A stretch of DNA of 64,000 nucleotides, from contig NC_133534.1 in NCBI RefSeq assembly GCF_048544455.1, positions 218,221,735-218,285,734 on the forward strand, written 5' to 3'. Shown here in pieces: positions 48,047 through 61,976 of this stretch (position 1 is its first letter; each line of letters starts with the position of its first letter). A program made the position numbers and the translations under genes. Source of the stretch: Silene latifolia (Eukaryota > Streptophyta > Magnoliopsida > Caryophyllales > Caryophyllaceae). The notes below the pieces were generated by a model, which saw only the letters and a program-made list of their open reading frames with translations, was not told where the DNA came from and ran no database searches.

Positions 48047-48275
48047 ACTTGTTTGGGCTTTACATGAGTAAATTATTGGACTTCACATGATCAAATGCTT
48101 GGGTTTCACATGATCAACTTGTTGGGCTTCACATGGTTTAATAGTTGGATTTTACATGAGTAATATGTTGGGTTTAATATGTCTTGTTGTTGGACTTAAT
48201 GTGACTCAATTATTGGGCTTCTTATAGTTTGTTTATTGGGCTCATAAATGGGTCGTCTGGGCTTGGTCACACTTT
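48047..48275 (+). repeat. Degenerate 22-24 bp tandem repeats in LARD LTR 1
   Basis: Nine or ten copies around the consensus TTGGGCTTCACATGATCAA. Each starts TTGG(G/A)(C/T)TT and drifts in the second half. The same block is present in the other three LTRs. Confidence 0.7.
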
Positions 48276-49628
48276 ATTTCGTAAATTTCACATGACGTAA
48301 ATTATTCATTATCACTCTTTATATTTTACTTAACCGGCATGATAAATTATAAAGTGGAATATTTATTTGCATAAGACAAGTATGAGACATTTATTGTTAA
48401 TGGGTTACTTGTGAAGAGTCATACTCTTGATAATGCCTTGTATTGTTCTGTTGTGGGAGTCTTGGTCTTATCGGATATTAGGGGTGAGCTATAAGCCCTC
48501 TAGTTGCGATAAGATCGTTGGGATTAATGTTCCCATCTGTACTTATGGTGAGATGCAAGCCACAAGTATGAATGTGACATTAAAAGATCCCGTGTCATAT
48601 GATGTCTGCATGATCATTCCTATCCTTATTGTGACTCGAGTGCGACATTTTACATTGTGTGACTACTTGACATTCCTCATTTATTTGCCCTCGGACATTG
48701 GGTCACGGTTAGGTGCCATTGTTTCCGAGTTGGGCTATTTTTCCTTCCGCCTCTTCGGACCGGGGGTCACGGTTAGGTGACAAGGTTAGGTGTTCCATGT
48801 TTCGAGTCTTGGATACGATTTGGTATCGTGTGTCGAATCGGGTGTCGTCCATCCCGAGAGTCTGGCCAGGTTTAGACTAGGACCGTATTATGATCGTCGT
48901 CCTACCAAGAGGTTGGAGTCTAGAGGGTTTGTCTTGTTTGAGTTCATACTAAGTATATGTCTTTCACTTGTTGAGTCGTGTCCACATGAGTGGGTTGACT
49001 TGGTGATTCTATTCCTCGATCGTACATTCATCCTCATGTACCGTGCCTATTCTATTAAGAAAGTATTATGCCTGTTTCATCATGATTGTTCATTATATCT
49101 CCTTATTCTTTATAGTTCACATATGTTGCATGATTAATATATTTGATTAAGTGTTGTTTTTACCTGTTTTTCGACATATTGTGGCTGGGAGAACCTTGAG
49201 TTACTCCCCACTGACTGTGGCGTTCATGTTTAAATGAATGACAGGTTTGAAGATGCTTACGTGGGGAAGACGTGTGGGCTAGCGAGAACTAAACCCTTGG
49301 ACCTTAGTTTCTAATTTAGAAACCCTTTATTTGTTTATTCGTGGGATATCTTTTCCCCGCTTTCTAGACTTGGGTTGTAATAACCTAATTTTGTCTATCG
49401 TAGTATTTGTTTCATTTCGTTTTTGGCACCCGCGTTTTAATATTTAACTAATAACCTAAAAGTTTTTAAAATCTCACAATTTCCGCTTTAATTTATTAGT
49501 TATATGTTTCCGCTTTATCGCGGGGTGTCACAAACATGGTATAACAAAAGACGATTTCAAAAACAAATACAATTTCAGAAAAATGTAGTGTAGATGTTAA
49601 AGAGGGCAAACAACAAGAACCATCCCAA

Positions 49629-49755
49629 CCCAAGAACACACAGCACGTACTTGGGACCTAATTCTAAACCGAGAACACACAGCACGGACTTAGAACCGCC
49701 TTGTTAGCCAACACCCTAGAACACCAAGGACCACCATTTCCCAAGATCGTCTTGG
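49629..49755 (-). other. Leader stem-loops of element B
   Basis: 49629-49655: CCCAAG/CTTGGG around AACACACAGCACGTA. 49662-49695: TTCTAA/TTAGAA with inner CCG/CGG around AGAACACACAGCA. 49741-49755: CCAAGA/TCTTGG with a three-base loop. The first two loops share ACACACAGCA although their stems differ. Confidence 0.65.
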
Positions 49756-49778
49756 TTTAAGAAAACACAAGAGCCGAA

Positions 49779-49790
49779 GCTCTGATACCA
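49779..49790 (-). other. Primer-binding site of element B (left copy)
   Basis: The minus strand reads TGGTATCAGAGC, a perfect 12-base initiator-Met-tRNA complement, three bases after the LTR. Confidence 0.85.
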
Positions 49791-50192
49791 TTTTGAAGTA
49801 AAACGAGAGTGTGGTCCTTAATCAGCCCAAAATAGGCCAAAAAACGCAGCAAAGACGACAACAATTGCAAGGAAATTTAAGACCTTTGAAAATGATGCCA
49901 AAATTAACATAAAAATAGACCTAAAACCGGGCTAGGGATAGGACGGTCCCGGAAACCGTTTGGGTTATCATCACCCTCACATTAGCATGAGCAAATGAGA
50001 AAGGTATGAAGAGCCACGACCTAAAAACAACAAACCCAACATACGACACAAAACAGGAACAAAATGTCAAATCGAACGATTAAATGCGGATTTTAAACTT
50101 CATTGAGACAAATTTTTTTTTGTGTATTTGTATTGTTTTCGGTTTGGATTGTTTTGTGAGGTTTTATTTGAAACATAAAATGAAAGATATGA

Positions 50193-50315
50193 CTTCAACA
50201 AGATCACAAAGCATGTTTAAGCCTAGGATAACACTCTTCCAAAGCACTAAGCAAATGGAAAGAGTCATCTCCAAGCACTAAGCAAAGGAGGTCGTTCCAG
50301 CACTAAGCAAAGAAC
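50193..50315 (-). other. Stem-loop array in the element B LTR (left copy)
   Basis: 50193-50221: CTTCAACA/TGTTTAAG (one mismatch), loop AGATCACAAAGCA. 50233-50265: ACTCTTCCA/TGGAAAGAGT with one bulge. 50267-50292: ATCTCC/GGAGGT. 50294-50315: GTTC/GAAC. The last three loops are AAGCACTAAGCAAA, the same, and CAGCACTAAGCAAA. They match the loops of element C. Confidence 0.8.
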
Positions 50316-50392
50316 TAAACAAGGGTTTTTCAAAAACCTCTTAAATTCATTTTCATAATCTTTAAATCTGAATGTTTACATGGGATAGGTGC

Positions 50393-50406
50393 TCTTTAAA
50401 TAGAGG
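50393..50406 (-). promoter_or_regulatory. TATA-like core of the element B LTR (left copy)
   Basis: The minus strand reads GCCTCTATTTAAAG. The flanks match the TATA region of element D closely (ACATGGG upstream, CATCTAA downstream on the plus strand). Confidence 0.5.
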
Positions 50407-50733
50407 CTCAAAATGAATCTAAACCATCCATCTAAAAAGCTAATCTAAAGGCTACAATTGAAAGCATAAATGGACAAAAGTACAAGTAGATATTTTACAC
50501 ACAAAAGCACAACAAATGGGTCCAAAATAAACAGTATGGCAGCCTGTTTAGGCGTGACAAATGCTGCCCATTTTTGTTGTTTTTGCTTCTTCAATTGCTT
50601 TGGCCTTTTGCTTGTACAAAAAGGGGACCATTTGATGTCGCTTTCGAATGGAATCTTTGCAATTTGTGCTCATCTTTTCATCTTGGAAACCGGCTGTTTT
50701 AGCTCCAAAATCTCGGTTGCCACATTTGCTTCA

Positions 50734-50785
50734 AACTCCCTTTGTTGAGAAAAGTTTGTCCTCAAACTTTCGCGGTTAAGAACAT
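50734..50785 (-). mobile_element. Purine-tract side of the element B internal region (left copy)
   Basis: 52 bp: the tract (minus strand AACAAAGGGAGTT, 50734-50746), the hairpin AAAGTTTG/CAAACTTT with loop AGGA (50751-50770), and the LARD target duplication AACAT (50781-50785). Confidence 0.75.
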
Positions 50786-54057
<3,272 letters not shown>

Positions 54058-54059
54058 GT

Positions 54060-54071
54060 TGGTATCAGAGC
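54060..54071 (+). other. Primer-binding site of the LARD
   Basis: TGGTATCAGAGC, two bases after LTR 2; a perfect match to the initiator-Met-tRNA 3' end complement. Confidence 0.9.
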
Positions 54072-57041
54072 ATATGTTGCTCCCGACGCACACACGTGTA
54101 CCCCAAATTTAAACTGAACTTGACCTTGAATAATGAATGAGAGATGGGTAGACTTAAGGACCTAAGGTGGTAGTCTGTGGTGTGTTTGCTCTTTGTTAGG
54201 TTCTAACCTGTTTGTGGGTTGTCATTTAATAATTGTTGTGTCCCTGGATCAATGACCGTGAGCTTACCTACATGAAGATCAAGATTTGGTGCCTATTGTC
54301 GAGCATTGAAGATTTGTTCAACTTTTGAAGAACGCTTCTTCTCCCTCGGAGTTTTTCCTCCATCTTTATGTACCTTGCCTTGCTCTTTACTTCTTAATGT
54401 CTGCTTCTTCTAAACTCTCTTTTCTTATTCCTTGGGAATTCCCCTTGTACCCTCTTAACTTGTGCTTTGTTCCTTGCTTATCCTCCCTTAACACCTTTTG
54501 ATAGTTCTCTTTCTTTTGTAGGATATTAGCCTTGGTTGAATAATTCGGCTTTTATGGAGTTTGTTTGTATTTGACCAATAACCCTAGTTTTGAGATGTTG
54601 TGATGTTAGAAGGCCTTAGGTAATGTGATGAGACATACTTAGTGATTCTTATACCTAGCTCCTTGACCAAGTGAGTATAATTGATTGGTGGAATCCTTGT
54701 GTTAGGAATGAGTTGCCTATGTGATTAAAGTTATAGAACTTGGCTTCGTTGTTTATGTTTGGGATTTGAAAGCTTGGTAGGTTGAACGTCGTCACCTTAG
54801 GAGTAAACATGAGATAAGTTTAGGATATGAATTTGGAAGGAAACCCATTTTTTTTGTTGTTAATGATCCCGTATAGATTGGTGATGTGATTTGATGTTAG
54901 TTGTTCCTTAATAATTTTGTTGAGAAGTCTTCGTTAATTCATTTTTGGTTTTTAAAAACATTGAGGTTGTGTCAAGTACTTGAGATAAAATGGTGCTTTT
55001 ATACTTGAGTGGTAGATTTGCTTTAGAGAAATCCTAACATGTGATGGGATAGGTGAACGAAGAGTCTAACCAATTTATCAACCCTTAAGTGAGCGTTTGT
55101 TTTTACCTTGACCCTTGTTTTGGTATTTGGTTGTTTTGTTATGGAGGCATAATACCCTAATAGGCGTGACCTTGTTAGAGAGAACCTTAAGTCTTAGGAA
55201 GCGTATGGTTTAAGCCTTAAAATCCTCCTTCGTGCCATTAATCGTTTTCCTTCATTTCATTCATGCCTTTGTTGGATTTGGTTCTTATAAGTATAAAAGT
55301 TTACTCGTTATTTCCTTGTCTTGAATACCTCCCTGATTCTAATATCTCTTACTGGTCGTTAACTAGTTATCTTTATGATTCGACTCTTTTAGTCTCACAT
55401 CTTGACATGTTCATATATCCCTTTTGGAATTTCCTATCATTTCCTGACCTGGTTATTACTCTTTGTTTCTTTAGTGGAGTGATGGCATTGTTGGCTACAT
55501 TGTAGAGTGAGTGAGATGCTCTTTGAGAATTCTTTGTGGGTCTCGTTTTCGTCGAAGTTGGATTAGTAGAACTTAAGTTAGGTTGAGTAGGAAAATTCGT
55601 ATGAGATACCTATTTAACTTTTTGGTTGGTGATCTTTATAATTTGGGGAAAGTGATCATCTATGCTTGTGAATTCGGGTGTGAATAAGATTTTTTTTGGA
55701 GTGTTAGAAATGTATAAAGAACTTGGGATTATGATCTTTGATTAAGGATTTTACCATAGTGAGAACTCCTAGTGGTCGATAGTTGGTTATGAGTGTAACT
55801 CTTTTAGTAGTTTTGATCCTGATCCTATGGAAGTTGTTTGTAGATGTTTGAGGGTTTGGAGTGATGAGATTACACTTATAGTAGAGTACTTGGTCTCAAG
55901 GAATAGCTTAAGATGAAGTAACATGAGTGATTTGGGGAGATTCTTGGGAGTGTTGTGATTATAAGTTTTATTACTAGGAGGTTTTCAGAATCATTTGGGG
56001 AGATTCTTGGCATTTCCTCGTTGTCTAATTTCCCTTTCTCCTTGATCATAAGCGTTACCATCCATACCTCCTTTCCTCGCTTCATCTTGCTCCTCCCTTA
56101 AGTTTGATGCTAGTGGCCTATAAAAACTCTGTCTTTGACATCCTTGTTAGATTGACTTCAATTCTTGCTCTATGAAATTCGTCGTAGCTCTTTTGATTAG
56201 TTGAGTTTGAGTCCCGTTAGCATACTTGTATCTATGATATCTAAGTTACTTTTCTTTCGTCCAATTTCTAAACCTTCAAGTTACCAGTTTCGATTCGTTG
56301 TTAAAAGTTGATATTACTTTTGAAAAACCTTACCTATTTTAAGGATTTGAAAATGAAAATTTGATTTAATTCCATAACTGTCCCTTGAGCGTGGACTTCT
56401 TTACATGATTTTAATTGCTGAACCCGAGATTTCTTTAAATTTTATCCAATTTCTGTTAACTTTGACCTATTTATGATTTCTTTGTCAAAGTATAATGTTA
56501 TATTTCAGGAACTTGATTCCTTTTTGAGTTTATAAGTGAAATCTTCATTTCTATTTGGACTTTTGCAAAGGAAAATTTGAGTGGATTGCCATTCTCTTTT
56601 GATTTTGACGTTGATCGGATGATAGAACTTGTTATTGGAGACGTTTGATAACTTGTTCTACGCTTGTCGGCGAGTGGTTTTTGGTTTAAAACTGTCTTTG
56701 ACTTGGAAAGTTGGCGTTCTTGTGTGCACGACAAGAGCAATTTCGTTCCATAAATGAGACTTATACTTTTGAAAACTCTTCATTAATGTTTTTGAAAGTA
56801 TTTTGATTTTCAATTTATACAAATGATTTGCCTTTTTACCTTATCTTTGATCTGGAATGTGATGTTCTTGAATACGTAACGAGAACACTTTCGTTCCTTT
56901 GATGAGAATATGGTTCTGTCGAAAATTTTATTTAAAACTTTTGGAAGAATTATAATTCTTACGATAAGTAACCTTTTAATGTTTTGGTTACCAACTTTAA
57001 AAGTCCAATTTTATTTTATATAACCTTTCATTTCTACTTTC

Positions 57042-57061
57042 AAGTTTCGAGGACGAAACTT
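57042..57061 (+). other. Polypurine-tract-proximal hairpin of the LARD
   Basis: A perfect eight-pair stem, AAGTTTCG/CGAAACTT, with loop AGGA. It is followed within four bases by the purine-rich AAAAGGTGGTGTGA (57065-57078). Confidence 0.7.
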
Positions 57062-57079
57062 TTTAAAAGGTGGTGTGAT

Positions 57080-57434
57080 TGTAACACCCGCGAATTTCCC
57101 ATTTTGACATTTAAAATTTATTAAGCCATTTGAATTACTTTATTAAATATTTTTGGAATTGTTCAATTTAATTAATTTTATGTCAAACAAGATTTTTATA
57201 AACGTATTATACAAAAGCTCATTTTTATAAAAATACGTACGATTAAATTATATTTTTAAGGCACAATTTATATAATAATATATGTATACGTATTTTTGGT
57301 CGGATAATAATGATGACTGTAATAATCATAATCTCCGTCTTAATTTCCGTCTAAACTTTAGACCGTCACATTTCATGTTGTACCTACTTTAATCTGGACC
57401 AATTAAAAACCAACAACACATTCAAAATATCTCC

Positions 57435-57522
<88 letters not shown>

Positions 57523-60272
57523 TAGTGTAGTTGGTCGGGATGACCCACCCCCCATTTCCCTTCTTCTTTTCTGCGTAAAACAGCAATAATAACAAAACGC
57601 AAAGAAAGAAGAAAAACAATCCAACGCCAACCACCATTTCCGCCTCCTTCAACCTCCGTTATCTCCCTCATTTCTCAACCAAATTTAATGATTCTTGCAC
57701 CATTGGCTTCCTCTCTTCTTCCTCCTCATTTCTAGGTAAGAAAGTCTTATTCTTGTTGAATTTTCGAAATGGGCACCTTATTACAAACCCGGTTTTGTGA
57801 CCCATGTTACTCGTTTTCCTCCCTTTTTAGTTGAAGACTGATGTTAGGCTCGTGTTTTGGACGTTTTGCTCCGGAATTTGCAAGGATAAAGGTAACGGTG
57901 ATAGGTTACTCGACAAATGTCGAGAATTTCTGTCTTAGGGTCGTTTTTATATGTTCTTTTACTCGCTAAAGTTCGATTCTTTAACTATCTCATTGGTATG
58001 GTGAATTTTCTGTCTTATTTTACTTTCTGAAATGGACTGTCGGTGTTGTGTTGGAACCGTGATGACGGATTTGGGGTTGTCGATTTGAGTGCGTTTCCGT
58101 CTCAAAAGGACGGTGTTTACAGTGCGTTTGTCCGGTTTTGTCGAGTGTGGCTATGGTAAGGTATGTGGGGTTATCCATGTATAGTCGTGTCTGTTTTCCG
58201 TCTCGAAATTGCCTTTCATTTCCCGTCTGAAAATGCGCACTACTGGGATGCTCTACTCTATTTGATTCCCGGTTTTCTTAGCTGTCTTCTCGCCCCTCTT
58301 TCCTGCCTGTATCTCCATGATTAATATCGTCACACATGTACACTTGATTTTTTCCCGCTTGAAAACCCGTTTGGGACCATGCTTGCCCCTGTTTTGGGCG
58401 CCTGTTTGCAACCCGTTTGGACAGCCGTGAGTGGTGTTTTGGGTGGTATTTTACAAGTTGTTTAGGGGTTGTGTCAGGCTGGTATTTGGGTGGTAAGAAT
58501 TCGAGTTGTGGGTAATTGCAATCTATCGAATTTCCGTCTCATACATATATAAATACTTGTGCATTTACTCCGTTATTCACCCTTTGATGTTGCAATTTAG
58601 AGAAGTTGTGGTGGTTGTGAGGTGATCATGGGGTCAAGGGCGGGAGCTGGCCGTGGGCTGTGGTGTTGGCCACGGCTGGTTGGACGTGGTGTTGGCCACG
58701 CTTAGTGACTTGGGTTGGTCACGGTTAAGGGCGAGAGCATATCCCTTATTTCCCCTTCTCCCACATTTTTGATAAATTGTGGTCACTAACTTGTTTGGGC
58801 TTTACATGAGTAAATTATTGGACTTCACATGATCAAATGCTTGGGTTTCACATGATCAACTTGTTGGGCTTCACATGGTTTAATAGTTGGATTTTACATG
58901 AGTAATATGTTGGGTTTAATATGTCTTGTTGTTGGACTTAATGTGACTCAATTATTGGGCTTCTTATAGTTTGTTTATTGGGCTCATAAATGGGTCGTCT
59001 GGGCTTGGTCACACTTTATTTCGTAAATTTCACATGACGTAAATTATTCATTATCACTCTTTATATTTTACTTAACCGGCATGATAAATTATAAAGTGGA
59101 ATATTTATTTGCATAAGACAAGTATGAGACATTTATTGTTAATGGGTTACTTGTGAAGAGTCATACTCTTGATAATGCCTTGTATTGTTCTCGTTGGGAG
59201 TCTTGGTCTTATCGGATATTAGGGGTGAGCTATAAGCCCTCTAGTTGCGATAAGATCGTTGGGATTAATGTTCCCATCTGTACTTATGGTGAGATGCAAG
59301 CCACAAGTATGAATGTGACATTAAAAGATCCCGTGTCATATGATGTCTGCATGATCATTCCTATCCTTATTGTGACTCGAGTGCGACATTTTACATTGTG
59401 TGACTACTTGACATTCCTCATTTATTTGCCCTCGGACATTGGGTCACGGTTAGGTGCCATTGTTTCCGAGTTGGGCTATTTTTCCTTCCGCCTCTTCGGA
59501 CCGGGGGTCACGGTTAGGTGACAAGGTTAGGTGTTCCATGTTTCGAGTCTTGGATACGATTTGGTATCGTGTGTCGAATCGGGTGTCGTCCATCCCGAGA
59601 GTCCGGCCGGGTTTAGACTAGGACCGTATTATGATCGTCGTCCTACCAAGAGGTTGGAGTCTAGAGGGTTTGTCTTGTTTGAGTTCATACTAAGTATATG
59701 TCTTTCACTTGTTGAGTCGTGTCCACATGAGTGGGTTGACTTGGTGATTCTATTCCTCGATCGTACATTCATCCTCATGTACCGTGCCTATTCTATTAAG
59801 AAAGTATTATGCCTGTTTCATCATGATTGTTCATTATATCTCCTTATTCTTTATAGTTCACATATGTTGCATGATTAATATATTTGATTAAGTGTTGTTT
59901 TTACCTGTTTTTCGACATATTGTGGCTGGGAGAACCTTGAGTTACTCCCCACCGATCGTGCGTTCATGTTTAAATGAATGACAGGTTTGAAGATGCTTAC
60001 GTGGGGAAGACGTGTGGGCTAGCGAGAACTAAACCCTTGGACCTTAGTTTCTAATTTAGAAACCCTTTATTTGTTTATTCGTGGGATATCTTTTCCCCGC
60101 TTTCTAGACTTGGGTTGTAATAACCTAATTTTGTCTATCGTAGTATTTGTTTCATTTCGTTTTTGGCACCCGCGTTTTAATATTTAACTAATAACCTAAA
60201 AGTTTTTAAAATCTCACAATTTCCGCTTTAATTTATTAGTTATATGTTTCCGCTTTATCGCGGGGTGTCACA
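57080..60272 (+). repeat. LARD LTR 3 (3' LTR)
   Basis: 3,193 bp partner of LTR 2. It lacks the 34-bp segment. ATT microsatellite at 57435-57515 (about 27 units), TATA core at 58546-58554, short tandem repeats from about 58790. Confidence 0.92.
57435..57515. repeat. (ATT)n microsatellite in LARD LTR 3
   Basis: About 27 units, the shortest of the four copies. Confidence 0.95.
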
Positions 60273-60535
60273 AACATGGTATAACAAAAGACGATTTCAA
60301 AAACAAATACAATTTCAGAAAAATGTAGTGTAGATGTTAAAGAGGGCAAACAACAAGAACCATCCCAACCCAAGAACACACAAAGACGTACTTGGGACCT
60401 AATTCTAAACCGAGAACACACAAAGACGGACTTAGAACCGCCTTGTTAGCCAACACCCTAGAACACCAAGGACCACCATTTCCCAAGATCGTCTTGGTTT
60501 AAGAAAACACAAGAGCCGAAGCTCTGATACCATTT
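60273..60535 (-). mobile_element. Primer-site side of the element B internal region (right copy)
   Basis: Matches 49533-49793, beginning with AACAT after LTR 3. Primer site TGGTATCAGAGC (minus strand) at 60521-60532. Several CACAGCAC words of the left copy read CACAAAGAC here. Confidence 0.8.
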
Positions 60536-61474
60536 TGAAGTAAAACGAGAGTGTGGTCCTTAATCAGCCCAAAATAGGCCAAAAACGCAAAGAAAGACGA
60601 CAACAATTGCAAGGAAATTTAAGACCTTTGAAAATGATGCCAAAATTAACATAAAAATAGACCTAAAACCGGGCTAGGGATAGGACGGTCCCGGAAACCG
60701 TTTGGGTTATCATCACCCTCACATTAGCATGAGCAAATGAGAAAGGTATGAAGAGCCACGACCTAAAAACAACAAACCCAACATACGACACAAAACAGGA
60801 ACAAAATGTCAAATCGAACAATCAGACGGATTTTGTTTAAACTTCAATAGACAGTTTGTTTTTGTGTATTTGTATTGTTTTCGGTTTGGATTGTTTTGTG
60901 AGGTTTTATTTGAAACATAAAATGAAAGATATGACTTCAACAAGATCACAAAGCATGTTTAAGCCTAGGATAACACTCTTCCAAAGCACTAAGCAAATGG
61001 AAAGAGTCATCTCCAAGCACTAAGCAAAGGAGGTCGTTCCAGCACTAAGCAAAGAACTAAACAAGGGTTTTTCAAAAACCTCTTAAATTCATTTTCATAA
61101 TCTTCAAATCTGAATGTTTACATGGGATAGGTGCTCTTTAAATAGAGGCTCAAAATGAATCTAAACCATCCATCTAAAAAGCTAATCTAAAGGCTACAAT
61201 TGAAAGCATAAATGGACAAAAGTACAAGTAGATATTTTACACACAAAAGCACAACAAATGGGTCCAAAATAAACAGTATGGCAGCCTGTTTAGGCGTGAC
61301 AAATGCTGCCCATTTTTGTTGTTTTTGCTTCTTCAATTGCTTTGGCCTTTTGCTTGTACAAAAAGGGGACCATTTGATGTCGCTTTCGAATGGAATCTTT
61401 GCAATTTGTGCTCATCTTTTCATCTTGAAACCTACTGTTTTAGCTCCAAAATCTCGGTTGCCACATTTGCTTCA
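60536..61474 (-). repeat. LTR of element B, right copy
   Basis: 939 bp, TGAAG...CTTCA, near-identical to 49794-50733. It is the 5' LTR of the B copy that holds the complete LARD. It too has a tract on its right side (61475-61487), so it is shared with a further unit. Confidence 0.85.
60935..61057 (-). other. Stem-loop array in the element B LTR (right copy)
   Basis: Copy of the four hairpins at 50193-50315, with unchanged stems and loops. Confidence 0.75.
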
Positions 61475-61526
61475 AACTCCCTTTGTTGAGAAAAGTTTGT
61501 CCTCAAACTTTCGCGGTTAAGAACAT
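61475..61526 (-). mobile_element. Purine-tract side of the element B internal region (right copy)
   Basis: Matches 50734-50785: purine tract, hairpin AAAGTTTG/CAAACTTT (61492-61511) and AACAT before LTR 4. Confidence 0.75.
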
Positions 61527-61879
61527 TGTAACACCCGCGAATTTCCCATTTTGACATTTAAAATTTATTAAGCCATTTGAATTACTTTATTAAATATTTT
61601 TGGAATTGTTCAATTTAATTAATTTTATGTCAAACAAGATTTTTATAAACGTATTATACAAAAGCTCATTTTTATAAAAATACGTACGATTAAATTATAT
61701 TTTTAAGGCACAATTTATATAATAATATATGTATACGTATTTTTGGTCGGATAATAATGATGACTGTAATAATCATAATCTCCGTCTTAATTTCCGTCTA
61801 AACTTTAGACCGTCACATTTCATGTTGTACCTACTTTAACTGACCAATTAAAAACCAACAACACATTCAAAATATCTCC

Positions 61880-61976
<97 letters not shown>

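Larger units (their letters stand above)
46326..49532 (+). repeat. LARD LTR 1 (3' LTR of the truncated copy)
   Basis: 3,207 bp, from TGTAACACCCGCG to GGGGTGTCACA. AACAT follows at 49533-49537. It lacks the 34-bp segment found in LTR 2. It contains an ATT microsatellite, two TATA-like sites and a run of degenerate short repeats. It holds open frames up to about 117 codons, which I do not regard as genes. Confidence 0.9.
49533..49793 (-). mobile_element. Primer-site side of the element B internal region (left copy)
   Basis: Minus-strand leader of element B: primer site at 49779-49790, then hairpins, ending at the LARD target site AACAT. It shares words with the internal region of element D. 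There is no coding capacity. Confidence 0.8.
49794..50733 (-). repeat. LTR of element B, left copy
   Basis: 940 bp, TGAAG...CTTCA. It has a primer site on one side and a purine tract on the other, so it is shared between two tandem elements: 3' LTR of the unit to the right and 5' LTR of the unit to the left. TATA-like core at 50393-50406. Confidence 0.85.
54058..57079 (+). mobile_element. LARD internal region, non-coding
   Basis: 3,022 bp with stops in every frame and no recognisable Gag or Pol motif. Primer site at its start, hairpin and purine tract at its end. An 18-bp direct repeat, ATTTGGGGAGATTCTTGG, occurs at 55930 and 55993. Otherwise I see only AT-rich sequence. Confidence 0.85.

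Noticed and set aside
48427-49137. Open frames of 115-122 codons repeated in each LARD LTR
   Set aside because: They recur only because the LTRs are recent copies. LTR 2 breaks the first with an extra base, and no known domain or constraint is visible.
49533-50785. The 1.25-kb block between LARD LTRs as part of the LARD or as host DNA
   Set aside because: It has its own TG...CA LTR with primer site and purine tract on the minus strand, so it is a separate element (B).
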